From positions 136,808 through 200,807 of the forward strand of contig NW_019091601.1 of NCBI RefSeq assembly GCF_001949145.1: a DNA stretch of 64,000 nt, written 5' to 3'. This DNA comes from Acanthaster planci. Its lineage: Eukaryota > Echinodermata > Asteroidea > Valvatida > Acanthasteridae. The notes under the pieces were generated by a model. It was not told the origin of the DNA. It saw nothing but the letters and a program-made list of their open reading frames with translations, and did not search any database. Below are positions 53,270-64,000 of the stretch, piece after piece. Position 1 is the stretch's first letter. Every line of letters begins with the position of its first letter. Position numbers and translations under genes: made by a program.

Positions 53270-53819
53270 GTGTGGTGGTAACTATCTCAGCCAAATCTCA
53301 AAACATTGACCAGACCTCCCACCTCCATCTCCGGTCAGTGTTGTGCATCATGGGCCCTGGTCTGTTCAACACGGGAAGGGTGTGGCTGTCGACACTTGTC
53401 TCAACAATTTTGGCCCAAATTGTTGGATTAAGTATTGGTCCGGGATCATCTTTGTAGATTCAGGGGCTCCCATCTTGGGGCAAAGCAGACCAAAATGTTG
53501 TTGGGGTGAATTTGTTTGAGGCGGATAATTTAAAAAATTATTGGCTATCCTGCTCAAATTTGAAAATTAAGTAAAATCCACAGGACCAAACAACACCCTG
53601 TTTTTTGTTTGAGAGGCTTCAGGGATTTCGTCGCCCGCAATGGGGCTCCGAACTTTGTTGATTTTGAATGGAGTTTGAATTAGTTCAGTGCACCTATTTC
53701 TGCACGTCTTGAGCATTTTGGCAATACTGATCACACCCAGAGCAGTCCAAGTTTTCACAATGACCAGAAAATTTACTTTAAAATTATTTGAGAGTTGGCT
53801 GGGATAGTTACCACCACAC
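53270..53819. mobile_element. 550-bp element with 34-bp inverted ends
   Basis: The left end GTGTGGTGGTAACTATCTCA and the right end TGGGATAGTTACCACCACAC are reverse complements with one mismatch, and pairing continues inward through GCCAAATCTCAAA. No transposase frame is seen. It is a non-autonomous DNA transposon of unassigned class. A related internal word (CAATTTTGGCC) recurs near 54021. Confidence 0.8.
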
Positions 53820-56792
53820 ACTTCTATTTACCCTATCGGGGAAAATGTCTAGGGGTATTCTAACCAACGGTCCTTTGGGGTTAAGAGATTTGTTATGATG
53901 TAATATCTGGACTGTCTCGATGCACGACCTGCACTCCAGCTCGAGATGATAACAGGCTGAGCGGGGGATCGGGGGACCTGGGGAGGGCTTCGCACGTATG
54001 TCTATTTATACGTGTCCCAGCAATTTTGGCCAGGATTGTATAACACCATTATTATGATCTATGGTGTGGACCGGTGGTCGCATCTCTGACAATACTGTGC
54101 TTGGGCACTAATGTTAGTCTCTCTGTAAAGTTGGTTTTGTCCAGGGCTTTTCAATACAAGCCTCCCCACTTCTTGAAAAGCCCCCATATTGGTTTTCCCT
54201 TTACTTTTCTATTTTTGTCTTTTTTACTCTACAATTATCTCTTGATTTATATATTGGTACTGTTATCGTTTACTTTTCCCGATCTTTAACAATATGGATA
54301 TAATCGTCATTTTGATTGACTGATTTTATACCACTATAATAAAATTACAATTAGGCTGGCATTGGAAATACCTGCCAATTCGACGTTGGTTTGAAGGTCC
54401 ATTTGGTTAGTAGCGACGCGACTGCAAGGCATACTCGTTCGGGAACCGACGAAGTGAAAATTGCGCCCTCTGCTTGGTCCCCCTCAGGGCCGAATGCGTC
54501 GATACCTGCATGTTACATACACATCTCTACAGTCTCATTGCTCAACAGCATACACATTGTCTATAGGTCACACAAGTATGGTGGTCCAAGAGTGCCAAGG
54601 ATTACATTCAAGCATTGCTAGTGTTCTAAGATAGGCTTACTACAGACGGCTCTTTCAAGAAGCTTTGTTATATATAGGTCTTTGTATACACCAAAGTAAC
54701 GCATATCAACGCACCGCAGATAGCATAGTGACTGCTCCACTCTACCCCCCCCCCAAATTCCAATTTTCTAGAGAGAGGGGTCAAAGTTTAGTCGCACCTT
54801 TTCCTCCCCCGGTTGAGTCACTGACGTGGTTCTTTGACGTCTTTTAAATGGGCCCTGTACGGTTTTAAAGTAAAACTGAAGTTGATAAATTGTTGCAATT
54901 GTTACAATTTGTTACATTCCTATAATCAAAGTAATAGCAAAATTGTATCACGGTAGTTCCTGATTTCGAGGGGCTCTCTTTCAGGTCCTACACCCTCTGC
55001 GGTACGTCGCGCGATGTAAACAATTTTGAGTCTTCTAACTTGCTTATTTCATTTTCTATTTATATTCATGTAGTTGATCGTACAGAATTTCTGAATTCTT
55101 TAAGTAGACTCACAGTGTGCTGTGAATTACGCTTGTCAAAACGAGGAAGTCGCGTACAGCAAAGCAAAGTAGTGTATGAGCGTTATTTTAACTGAAATTC
55201 CTCCATCTGTTTGGCTTTCATGCCTGTTTACACTAAGATCACATCCAACAAATGGGCCTGTGGTGTTTCCACGTCGCCCCGCCCGCTCTTTCCCTGGTAA
55301 ACCCTGGATTACCTAGACTTGGCACCAAGTCGGTAATTGATTCGGCCTTGTCCAAACACCAAGTACAAAATCACTTTGATCCACATAGTAAACACGTATT
55401 TCTGCATTTGCGCGAGAACATAGGTTGCCTCCTCCCCTTTTTGCAGACGATCGACCATCCACTTTCTAACTACGAGGAAACACAGCATATCGGAATATGT
55501 TTCTCTAAACCGTGTTGTGTGACATTATAGAATTATTCAGGGCAGAGACAGCTTAAATAATTCAGTTATTTCACAATAATGAATTTTAATTGTATGACCT
55601 CAAACTGAGTGTCTTCATCAATAAACGTTGCCAGATTTGCAAACGATTAATGTCCCGAGCTAACTTAAGTAGAAATAACTTCTCATTTACGTAGCTTTGT
55701 GTCGTTTATTTATTCTACATCTTTAGATATGTAACAGTTAAGATAAAGCAATGAAGTATAATAGATTTAATAAATAGATAGGGGATTGGAGGTCACAGAC
55801 GTCTGTTCAAATAACAATACGTTCTTAAAAGAAGAAGAATAGCTGGAGATGAACATGTCATTGAACAACTTAGAAAATCATTTTTAAAAGACCGTCAGGC
55901 CAAGAAGTCACCCTCAGATTTAACCCCACAAAAAACTCGATCAAGCACCCGTATATTTCGTATCATTTATTGTCTGATAAAATGATGCAATGAAATATTA
56001 AATGGGCAAATAGCATCAGAAATGCACTGATATGTATTGATTGCACGCGTGAATAACGGTGTGATCACGTATAAATCTGTCACGTCGTTAAACGTATGTA
56101 GAATGTCGGCTAATTACGTAAACATAGCTCATACTAGAGCCGTGCAGATGCATTTTCAAGTTGGCTGACAAAACACGAACAAGCAACGACTTGTCATGAA
56201 GTTTACGGACAGCCGAGAGAGACCATATCCATCAAGGGGCGTCTGGATGGTCACAGGGTGGTTGGTATTCTTAGCCATCATGAGCCATGAGCTTTTACCG
56301 GGGGAGAGGCTAAGTAGCATACCTACGGGGCCGATGTCACCCCAGAGGAGGTCTGCCCAGGTGACCCCTTTGACGTTTTGGAATGTGCAAAATATATTCA
56401 ATAGCCCTAGTTTATTGCCAGACAAAATGGGTACATGCCGCGGGTTCCCCCAGAAGTGTGCTCACCACCACTGATGGGGGTAGAGGCAAAGCACGGATCA
56501 GCAGCAAACCAATTTTAAGGAAAAAAGTCTGTTCAAAAGTGTTTGCAAGGAAATTCGTGATTTTAATGCCCTCTCCCTTTTCTTTGGTTCTTTCGGTTTT
56601 TCTTTTGTTTTCTCTGTTTCCTTTTCTAGGCAACAATCTGCTGCATTCCAACCCCCCCCCGCGACGTTCATGTCTTCAGCTCCTTCCTTTGCACCGTGAC
56701 GGTAATATGCTGAAGTTGTCCATTTCACCGCGTTTGTCACGTACACGACAATAATAATATCGCGTTAGTTCCTGGTCCTGGGCAATCTGGCC
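53820..56792. other. Intergenic, no gene seen
   Basis: About 3 kb without a recognisable exon. Open frames near 55252-55530 and 56156-56754 are short, overlap on both strands and carry no domain. Confidence 0.5.
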
Positions 56793-56871
56793 TATATAAG
56801 GAGGCGAAACAGAATTGCATATTATGCTGCTTTCGAGTCCTATTACAGCATTCTTAAAACTCTTCAGCACG
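56793..56871 (+). promoter_or_regulatory. TATA box and noncoding first exon of the SMB-LAS gene
   Basis: TATATAAG at 56793-56800 is followed by a likely untranslated exon from about 56825 to 56871, ending in a CACG|GTAAGC donor. The matching acceptor GTTTGCAG lies at 57087-57094, and exon 2 then has no ATG before the one at 57153. The start site itself is inferred from spacing. Confidence 0.55.
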
Positions 56872-57152
56872 GTAAGCATTCACCGTGTTGTCTAGACTCA
56901 TATTAACCTCGTACCCACCATAGTTTAAAGTCAGCAAATTTTTATTTAAAGCATTTGCCAAAGTTTATGCCTCTGCGAATCATTGCTTTTAAACGTTCGG
57001 GAAACTGGTATATGGCATTTTTTTAATCAGGCAGTTTGCGTCTGATTAAGTATTCCGCTTTGATTAATTCGATAACTGACTTTAACGTTTGCAGATATCT
57101 GGCAAACACACTCGATCGCCATATTAAGCAGAATTCAACCACTGAGATCGCC

Positions 57153-60100
57153 ATGCACGGAATTCTTGGTGTCATACTAGCTGTTGTGATCGTGATCGCC
57201 TGGGCCCAGCATTGCTCGGAGCGGCCAGGGGGCTGCTGCCCCGGCCGTAACGATGAGTGCGCGCCCCCCGGAGCGTTCTGTTTCTGCGATGACTACTGTC
57301 GTGAGGCGTCCGATTGCTGCTCGGATTTCCCTAGCGGTTGTAAGTAATTTAATAAGTGTAAATTCCATTTAATTGTGCTCAGATGCACTGTACATGCTGA
57401 GATCGGCTCCTTAGTCATCAGGCCTGTGACTGAGGGGCCGATCCCCTTGCGAGTGGCTGCCCCACCCCTCCCATCTGCTACAACCATAAGCATTATAATC
57501 GTCCATTGTTCTTTGTGATGTGCATAATGTACATTACAATGCCCATGCCCGAAGCATAAAGATAAAAATAAAGACCTCGGTTTCTCGATTTTTTTTCAAA
57601 GGGTCATTAAAGGTCAACGCAAACTTGAACTAGTTTGATGTACATGTACATTGATTCATTAACCGTTGAGTTTGGTGCGGGTGTCCTCAATGGAGTGTTG
57701 GCAGTGTTAGGTAATTGAGGAAGAATATACGGGACCCTCTTAAAAACAGTTTGCAGACAAGTTCTTTATGGAACTTGTGCCGGATGCAATCCATGAGGAA
57801 GGAAATTTCCAAAAATACAATGTTTGCAACAAGAATGGAATATATTAATAATGAGTGATGCAAAGGCAGGAAATAAAACTTTGAGCGCTGAACATAAGTA
57901 CGTTAGAGAGGACCGAAGTGAATACGTCACACACACAATTTTATTATTAGTGTAAAAGATAACAGTGTGAGAACCAGCGTACTACAGCCGTTTGCACTAC
58001 ACTTTCTGGTTCACAGTGAAGTCGCACTTTGGTACTCTCATAGAGCTGGATAAGTTTCAAATTTTCTGAATTGGGGATATTTTTCACCTTTGGTCCTGTC
58101 CATCACCGCTGCCAGGCGTTTAACCTTTAAAGCCACCCTAATTTTATTCCCATTAAGTAATGCTGATATAAACACTTGCAGGCACATGGGTAAGACTGAC
58201 GCACGATGGTCAATCCGTTTCCAGGCACACTATTTGGAAAAACAGGGTCTTAATACAAAGTACTCAGAGTAAAGCTGTGTAAGTACTCAGCAACCTCTGT
58301 TACTGTTCAGCACAATAACGTGCTCTTAATAACCAGATATGTATCCTTGGCCCGTAGAGGTCGCAAACAGCAACACGAGGGAGAAAAGCACATGGGCGCC
58401 GGCTTGCAGTAAACACAGGCCTAATTATTTTGTTTGTAGGCCTACGGTTCATGGGCGTCCACAGTTTACAGTAAAGAAACGTGTTTATTGTTCAGGAGCG
58501 TCCATGTGTTGAAGTGTAATTAATCTTTTCTTCAAAATGACATAATTAGCCCCATAGAGAGGTGCACCTTTTACTGCACCAACAACCTGGCCAGCTTTGC
58601 TTTGCTGCTGCTTCCTCATTGTCTCATTTCATTTTAACCATAAGGGCTCTTTTGCAAAGGGAGGAGACATATCCAGAGGGTGCTGGGAGACAGGTTGCCA
58701 TTTTTTTTTCAAATCATTATTATTATTATTGTTATTAATATATTACTTCTTTCTTTTAGAAGGAATCAAAGGCAGTAACACTTTCGAACAGGTACCACCG
58801 CCTTTCGGGGGAGGGGGTGGTGAGCACGCATTTACGGATTAGAAATAAAATTACAGCGTTTTAATAGACAAAATACCATGCCCAAAATTCCAAAACCTGG
58901 ATACACAACTGAAGGGAACGATATTACACGAATCTGTCGATGAAATTCATAAACGCTTTGTTATATCTTCAGGCAATTGCAGTTTAGACGTCAAGAGGCT
59001 GGCCTGCGAGGTCCAGAGTAACAGCCATATTACTCTGCTTACCGTCAACCCCTCCGGGGTCAATGATGGAGCGGATGCCAAATCCAACATCCAGGACACT
59101 TGCAACGGTGGGAAAGCTCGCAGGTCAAGGTACAACCCCCGCCCAAACTGTGCAGTTCACGAACCCATGGGTCTTATCAATCCACAATATAGGGTTGATG
59201 TGCTGGCCATTCAACTTCAGCTTTCGCTCAACCGTCATGCCCCCTCGACTGCCGTGTCCTCTTGACTTTTGTGTCCTCAACTGGTGAAAGTTAACAATTG
59301 TTTGACGCTATTCACCTTGAGAAGAAGTATCATCTCATCGCTTTAAAAAGAGCCATGTTGGTTGGGAGTGTTCATTTTTCTAGTGGCGACGCGAAGGTAA
59401 AGCGCATTCCACAATAATTTGTGAGCCACTGAAGTGCAGTTACCAAACGAGCCTCTGTTGCTACGGAAGTTGCGCCCACTCTTGGTCTAGTTTGGGCTCA
59501 TTACCAAAAAACACGAAGTTCTCCAGTGAACGACTCCCCATAATGCCCTCTCTTCGAAACTTGGGCTTTAGCTACTGCAAATTGATTTTAAGGTATCCTT
59601 ATTTTCTTCCCCAGCTACTGTTGTAAAGCGGGATGCTCACCTGGAGGCTCGATCTGTCTGAGTGAAAAGGTGTTGCAATACGTACTTGCGCTGGCGAACG
59701 AGACCCACAGCATTCAGGTTTGGAGAATCATTTCTTTTGTAATCCATCTGGGAGTTATAAGGAACATTACGCGTAGAAATCTCACGTGTATTAGAACAAA
59801 ACTTACTAAAGTCTTAAAATGTACCGTTGTATATAATTACAGTGTACCTGTATGTCGTTTCAGAAAACAGAAAGTTCAGCAAAATATTCTTTCCCACCAC
59901 AATCTCAAATTTGGGTCAGTCCGTGTATAGGGCCTTTACAGCCCGGCCGTTAGCAACGACATGCGAATGACTTTTGTACTTGCGCAGTACATCATCGCTG
60001 TGTATTACATGTATTTTTGGTGACTGAACAGGTTGTTGTATTTCTTGTTTCCTGTCAAAAACACAAACCTCTCGCAATCCGTGAAGAGGTTAAAAAACTA

Positions 60101-62080
60101 AATCTTTGTTTCACAAAAAAGTCCGGAGCCGAGTTTGAAACCGCAAACCCTTAGCTATTTACCCTAAAAGGGCCGCCCCCCTCGACATTTTTTTTCTGAT
60201 ATCGCTGCAGTGCATTTTTTTCAGGAATTGAGCTTTTAGGAGTTTTTAGAGTAGCTCTTTGCAGTCATTTTGACACAAATATTGCGAAAATTGAACATAC
60301 CGTTTTGACACGTCAGCCAAAATGTATAATTTTTTCCACTGCGGTGCGCCATGCACGCCGGTTGGCACATAGCCTTGAACTTCAAATGACCGGAACAAAA
60401 AAACAACACACTTTTGACTACTAAGGGTTTTAAACAAAAATCGAGTGCAGCACAGCGGACTTTAATAAGGGCCTCTGACTGTAAGATGGGGAAAAAAGCT
60501 CTTTTAGGGTTAGAACAGCAGTCCCTCCTGTTAATCCTCCGCGCAATACCGGTACCACGACGGCTGCTAGGCTTCAAAAGGTTATCACTCCTATCATCAA
60601 GCAATGAGTTGCACATAAAACGTTCTCGGCATTGCTTTGTGCATGAAAACTGTTTCGACACTTTGCTTACAAATCAGTATTTGCTGTGCCCATGTATGTG
60701 CATAAAATACTTATATAGGCCATATTTCATGAAAGATCTCGTTTTAAGAGAAGTCATTGGCAAACCGCTCAAATGGCAAATTAGTATGGAAACTATGGGG
60801 GGGGGGGACCGTGGTCAACGTGTTCGTCAAAAATAATAAGTTTGTTGCTTGTCTTCCAGTGGATCATTTCTACCTTTTTTGCAGCATTATTGAGGCCAAC
60901 TGGCAGAGAACGGGAAATTGTGAAAAATTCAAACGCCCCTAAAAAAAGAACATTTTAAAAGTTGCAAATAATTTGGTTTGACACAATTTCTCGAGTTTAT
61001 CCGTAAGAGGGTCGAGAACTGTCGCCGAAATGTTTCAAAAATAAGTAAATCATCTTGTAACACACACGAAAATGGGGGTATGATTGAAGAAAAATAATCT
61101 ACATTCAAAATGAAAATCAAGTATATTCCTCAGTAAATTTGAACTTGCAAAAGGATATGGACGATAATGTGTATTAGGTGATATGTTTATAACTTAGTTT
61201 TATTAAAAAAGGACGTAATTAGTGAACAGTGTCAACCAAAAATACAGTTGCGCAGCACGAGTACTGCTTCACATTTTTTCAGTCACTGTCCCCTGCATTA
61301 TCGAGTGCGAAAAATTGATCTGTAATTGCTGGCTAAACCATCATCATACATAATAAAACATGCAAATATTTACTTTTACTATAATGATCAGTAGCTTAAA
61401 TGCAGACAGCTAAATTTTCATATCTTTGGAAACCTTTAATGACCGGTGGATCTGTTGATTTCTTGGTGTGCACTCAACCAGCATGATTGTTTGAAGGGTA
61501 ACCAATGCATCAGTTGTATTGAAACTTAGTCATCAAGTTAGTCAAACACAAGATGGGGTCAACCTATTAGATTGGTAGCCGTTTTAACTAATCTATAGTT
61601 TTAAGTGTAGGGCTGGTTTTGAAACCTGTGCTAGCGATAAATTAATCAGAGACATAAGGAATACACAGAATACAAAAAGTCATTATTATCCGGAACGGAA
61701 AAAGCAAAGGCTTGTTATTGTCACGCTGGCCTTCAGAAAAGTAGATTAATCAATCTTAGACCATTCATCAGATGACTATTATTTGTTTGATGCGGGATCT
61801 GACTCCACCGGTAGGCTACGTGGTCATTTACGCCGCGAACAGCAAAATAATGTCCAAAGACATGCGCTAAACATTTCTTCTCTGTCTCCAGGTCAATTCC
61901 CTTGCCGGTGCTTGTCACTCCAACACATCTCACCACTATCAGGGTACCGCAGTGGACCTACAGGTCTTTGACGAGTCCTCACACACTGCCTGGATGGATA
62001 AGTGTGGAGACATGGAGGCTGTGGAGAACTTAGGTCCGGGCAACCCCGGCCATAGCTCACACACCCACTGCGCCTTCTAA
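57153..62080 (+). CDS. Secreted somatomedin-B / LAS-metallopeptidase-like protein
   Basis: A 211-residue protein from four coding exons: 57153-57339, 58973-59129, 59615-59717 and 61892-62080, all GT-AG with matching phases. Residues 1-18 form a signal peptide (ending IAWA). Residues 21-63 are a somatomedin-B domain rich in Cys (21, 28, 29, 36, 43, 45, 49, 55, 56, 63) of the CC.GR.D.C...C.CD form also seen in TINAG proteins. Residues 64-211 look like a LAS-type zinc peptidase: VNSLAGACHSN, then S162-x-H164-x2-G167-x-A169-x-D171, and near the end H203-S-S-H206-T-H208. Likely zinc ligands are H164, D171 and H208. The HxxHxH arrangement resembles bacterial murein endopeptidase MepA; the acid that precedes the last His in VanX/VanY-type M15 enzymes is not present. 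Extra cysteines suit secretion. Role inferred: an extracellular enzyme or binding protein, perhaps acting on bacterial walls. The exon 2 donor at 59130 has an alternative six bases upstream (loses two residues). Confidence 0.82.
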
Positions 62081-62399
62081 GGTTAGTTGCGCGATCCCCG
62101 CGCAATTGCTGAGATGTTTGCGATGCAGTTCTTTTTTGCCCTTTGGGCAACTGGCTTTACCGCAGCAATCAAGTTTGCTTTAGTGTTTTTTGTGAGAGTG
62201 TACTCGCGGAATCTGGCTATTTTTCACGATCGCTCTAAGCCTTATACACTAGTTATAGTTGTGTTTACGCCACAACTAGTGGCAATACCCCAGACTACTG
62301 ACTTTCATTGGCGTAAATATACCCCTCCCCCACTTTCCTGGTGAGCAAATAATTAAAGCAGATTGTAAATACTTTTTCAGACCTCCCAACGACAATAAA
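62081..62399 (+). other. 3' untranslated intron and polyadenylation signal
   Basis: Directly after the stop, TAAG|GTTAGT (intron from 62082) is a good donor. TTTTTCAG at 62373-62380 is a good acceptor, and AATAAA at 62394-62399 follows at once. This would give the SMB-LAS mRNA a short noncoding last exon. Alternatively the transcript reads straight through to the same signal. Confidence 0.45.
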
Positions 62400-64000
62400 A
62401 TGCGTTCAATGTCACTTAAAAAAGGGAAAACAATTTTAAAAGCCATAAATACGCATTTCTGAATACAAATTAGAGATGTACATCAACATCATGAACATCT
62501 ACCTCTACATAGAGTCATATGGTGTCATCCCTCCCCTGCTTTTCAGATTCATGGCCGTGAAAGTCATCCCCCCTTTCTCCATTGCACCCCCATCCCCCAA
62601 ATTTTCGGCACGGATTTACGCCTCACTCCGACTTGCACAGTCCAATTACATGCTACGGCGGAGATCGGGGGAGGGGATATTCCTCCCCCACGCACTTTTT
62701 GACCGGGGGATTACCAATATAATCGTGTCCCCCACTTTTCGAGTTGCTGAAAGTTTTGCACACCCGTAGCCTCCCCTAATCGAAGTGGGACATTTTACCC
62801 TGCTGTATCACTCTCTGCGGAAGGATGACCTTTCAGAAATCATACCCCTACGTGCAACAAAAAATCTCAGCCCATGATTACACGATGGAACAGCTTCAAC
62901 ACCGACAAAGTTGATCCAAACATCATGGGGTAACTTGACAGGTACCAAAACGTCAAAAAAGCTAAGACAACGCCCTCCAAGGCGTTTTGGACTTACATCA
63001 AATTAAAACTTATTTCCTCTTCATTCGTTATGTATTCAACATTTTCGTGAGTATTGACCTCTTAAAAGGGTTAACTGGAGGAGTTTGTATCCAAACATAA
63101 AACTCACTAAATAGGAGTCCTGAACAATTGGCGCATGGCCATTACTGACGCCCGTTGCAGGTTTGAGCCACTTTGAATACCCCACTTTTGTCTACATATC
63201 ACAGTTGATCCTTTATTTTCACGAGCCCTCCAGTTTCAAGTGCCACAAGATGTTTTAATAGCAGAGCATTTGGTCCACAGGCGTAGTTGTGACTCCCAAC
63301 TTTGCCTAGTGCAGTTCGGATGACTGTCATAATTATAGCTGGGGTGTGACGCATCACCTATTCAAACAGTTTTGGTTTATAAACATGGAGGTCACATACT
63401 TCTTCATGGTAACAGCCACAGTTTTCGAAAGACGTTGTGTGCTAGTAATGATAGATACGAGCGGTGTTTATTTAAGATCTTTATAGTTATAGGCTTAAAA
63501 TTTTTACTTTAATTTTACGTACATTTTCTGTACGTCGGCGAATGAAAACCTGCATTCCCAAACTAATATGTTTGTAGGCTTTCTGTTTTTTTTTACCTTT
63601 ATATGTACTGTTTACTGGTTTTGACGACCTTTTTAAGTCGTAACGGTCCTCCAGTTGCGAATGCTGACATCATAACCCGGAAAAAACATCTAGAAACCAT
63701 ATACGTGATTTTTTTTTCTTTGAGGTATTGCATATACATGCAGTTTAACCAGTCAATGAGACTTAATCGCGCGTACGATATCACTCAACCGATCTTTCTA
63801 TATGTATCTGTTTAAGTAGTTTTACAGAAAACGTGTTAATTATTTCATTTGTTTTTATTTATCGTTGTTTTTTGGACTCTTGCCAGTGACGTGTTGAAGA
63901 ATAGTAATGGCACCTCTCTTTTCTTCAGTACAAAAGTGACTATATTTCCAGGTAAAGTTCATCAAGTGGTGATTATACGTAATGGAAGAGACATTGGTAA
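62400..64000. other. Right edge, one open frame at the window end
   Basis: About 62540-62770 has pyrimidine-rich, repeat-like text. From 63840 a frame is open to the window end (VTIFPGKVHQVVII, then RNGRDIG), with acceptor-like CAG sites at 63885 and 63929. It could be part of an exon of a gene beyond the edge, but it has no domain I know. Confidence 0.3.

Noticed and set aside
62476-62769. Coding frame after the SMB-LAS gene
   Set aside because: It lies past the polyadenylation signal in proline-rich, C-run sequence of repeat character, with no domain.

Overview
The window looks like nuclear DNA of a marine invertebrate deuterostome, most likely an ambulacrarian (echinoderm or hemichordate). 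Reasons: AT-rich sequence, intron-split genes with GT/AG splice sites, many small DNA-transposon relics, Ty3/Gypsy fossils, frequent TAGGCCTA and TACATGTA words, a sperm-flagellum gene otherwise known from chordates, and a local expansion of single-exon rhodopsin-class receptors. The species is inferred, not proven. Two assembly gaps are present (8791-9167 and 51899-52183).

Layout. 0-36 kb is a receptor nursery. It holds three intact intronless class A GPCR genes (1375-2397 +, 16321-17343 -, 34549-35562 -) and two broken copies (10800-11062 - and 25673-26202 -). The first two intact genes lie in the arms of a large inverted segmental duplication (1 to about 3745, and about 14595 to 18560). 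The second intact gene and the 26-kb pseudogene lie in a direct duplication whose shared flank runs to about 28.7 kb. Two head-to-head Gypsy fossils (3745-8150), an LTR-like block, a palindromic MITE and unclassified repeats fill or split the copies. Promoter TATA boxes and an upstream block with a splice-donor-like end are kept in the copies.

36-40 kb has no recognisable gene but contains a diverged array of roughly 220-230 bp units. 40252-47181 is a complete seven-exon gene for TEPP/SPMIP8, a sperm flagellar microtubule-associated protein, preceded by a near-consensus RFX X-box. Its introns carry a Tc1-like MITE, a foldback element and a guanine-rich run. 47-56.7 kb is gene-poor, with repeat copies, a tRNA-like relic and a 550-bp foldback element.

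56793-62399 is the most unusual locus: a TATA-driven gene encoding a 211-residue secreted protein that joins a somatomedin-B domain to a C-terminal domain with the zinc-ligand pattern of LAS metallopeptidases (SxHxxGxAxD and HxxHxH), a group best known from bacterial cell-wall hydrolases. I see no operon-like cooperation between genes. The receptors form one tandem family, while TEPP and the SMB-LAS gene look like independent neighbours.
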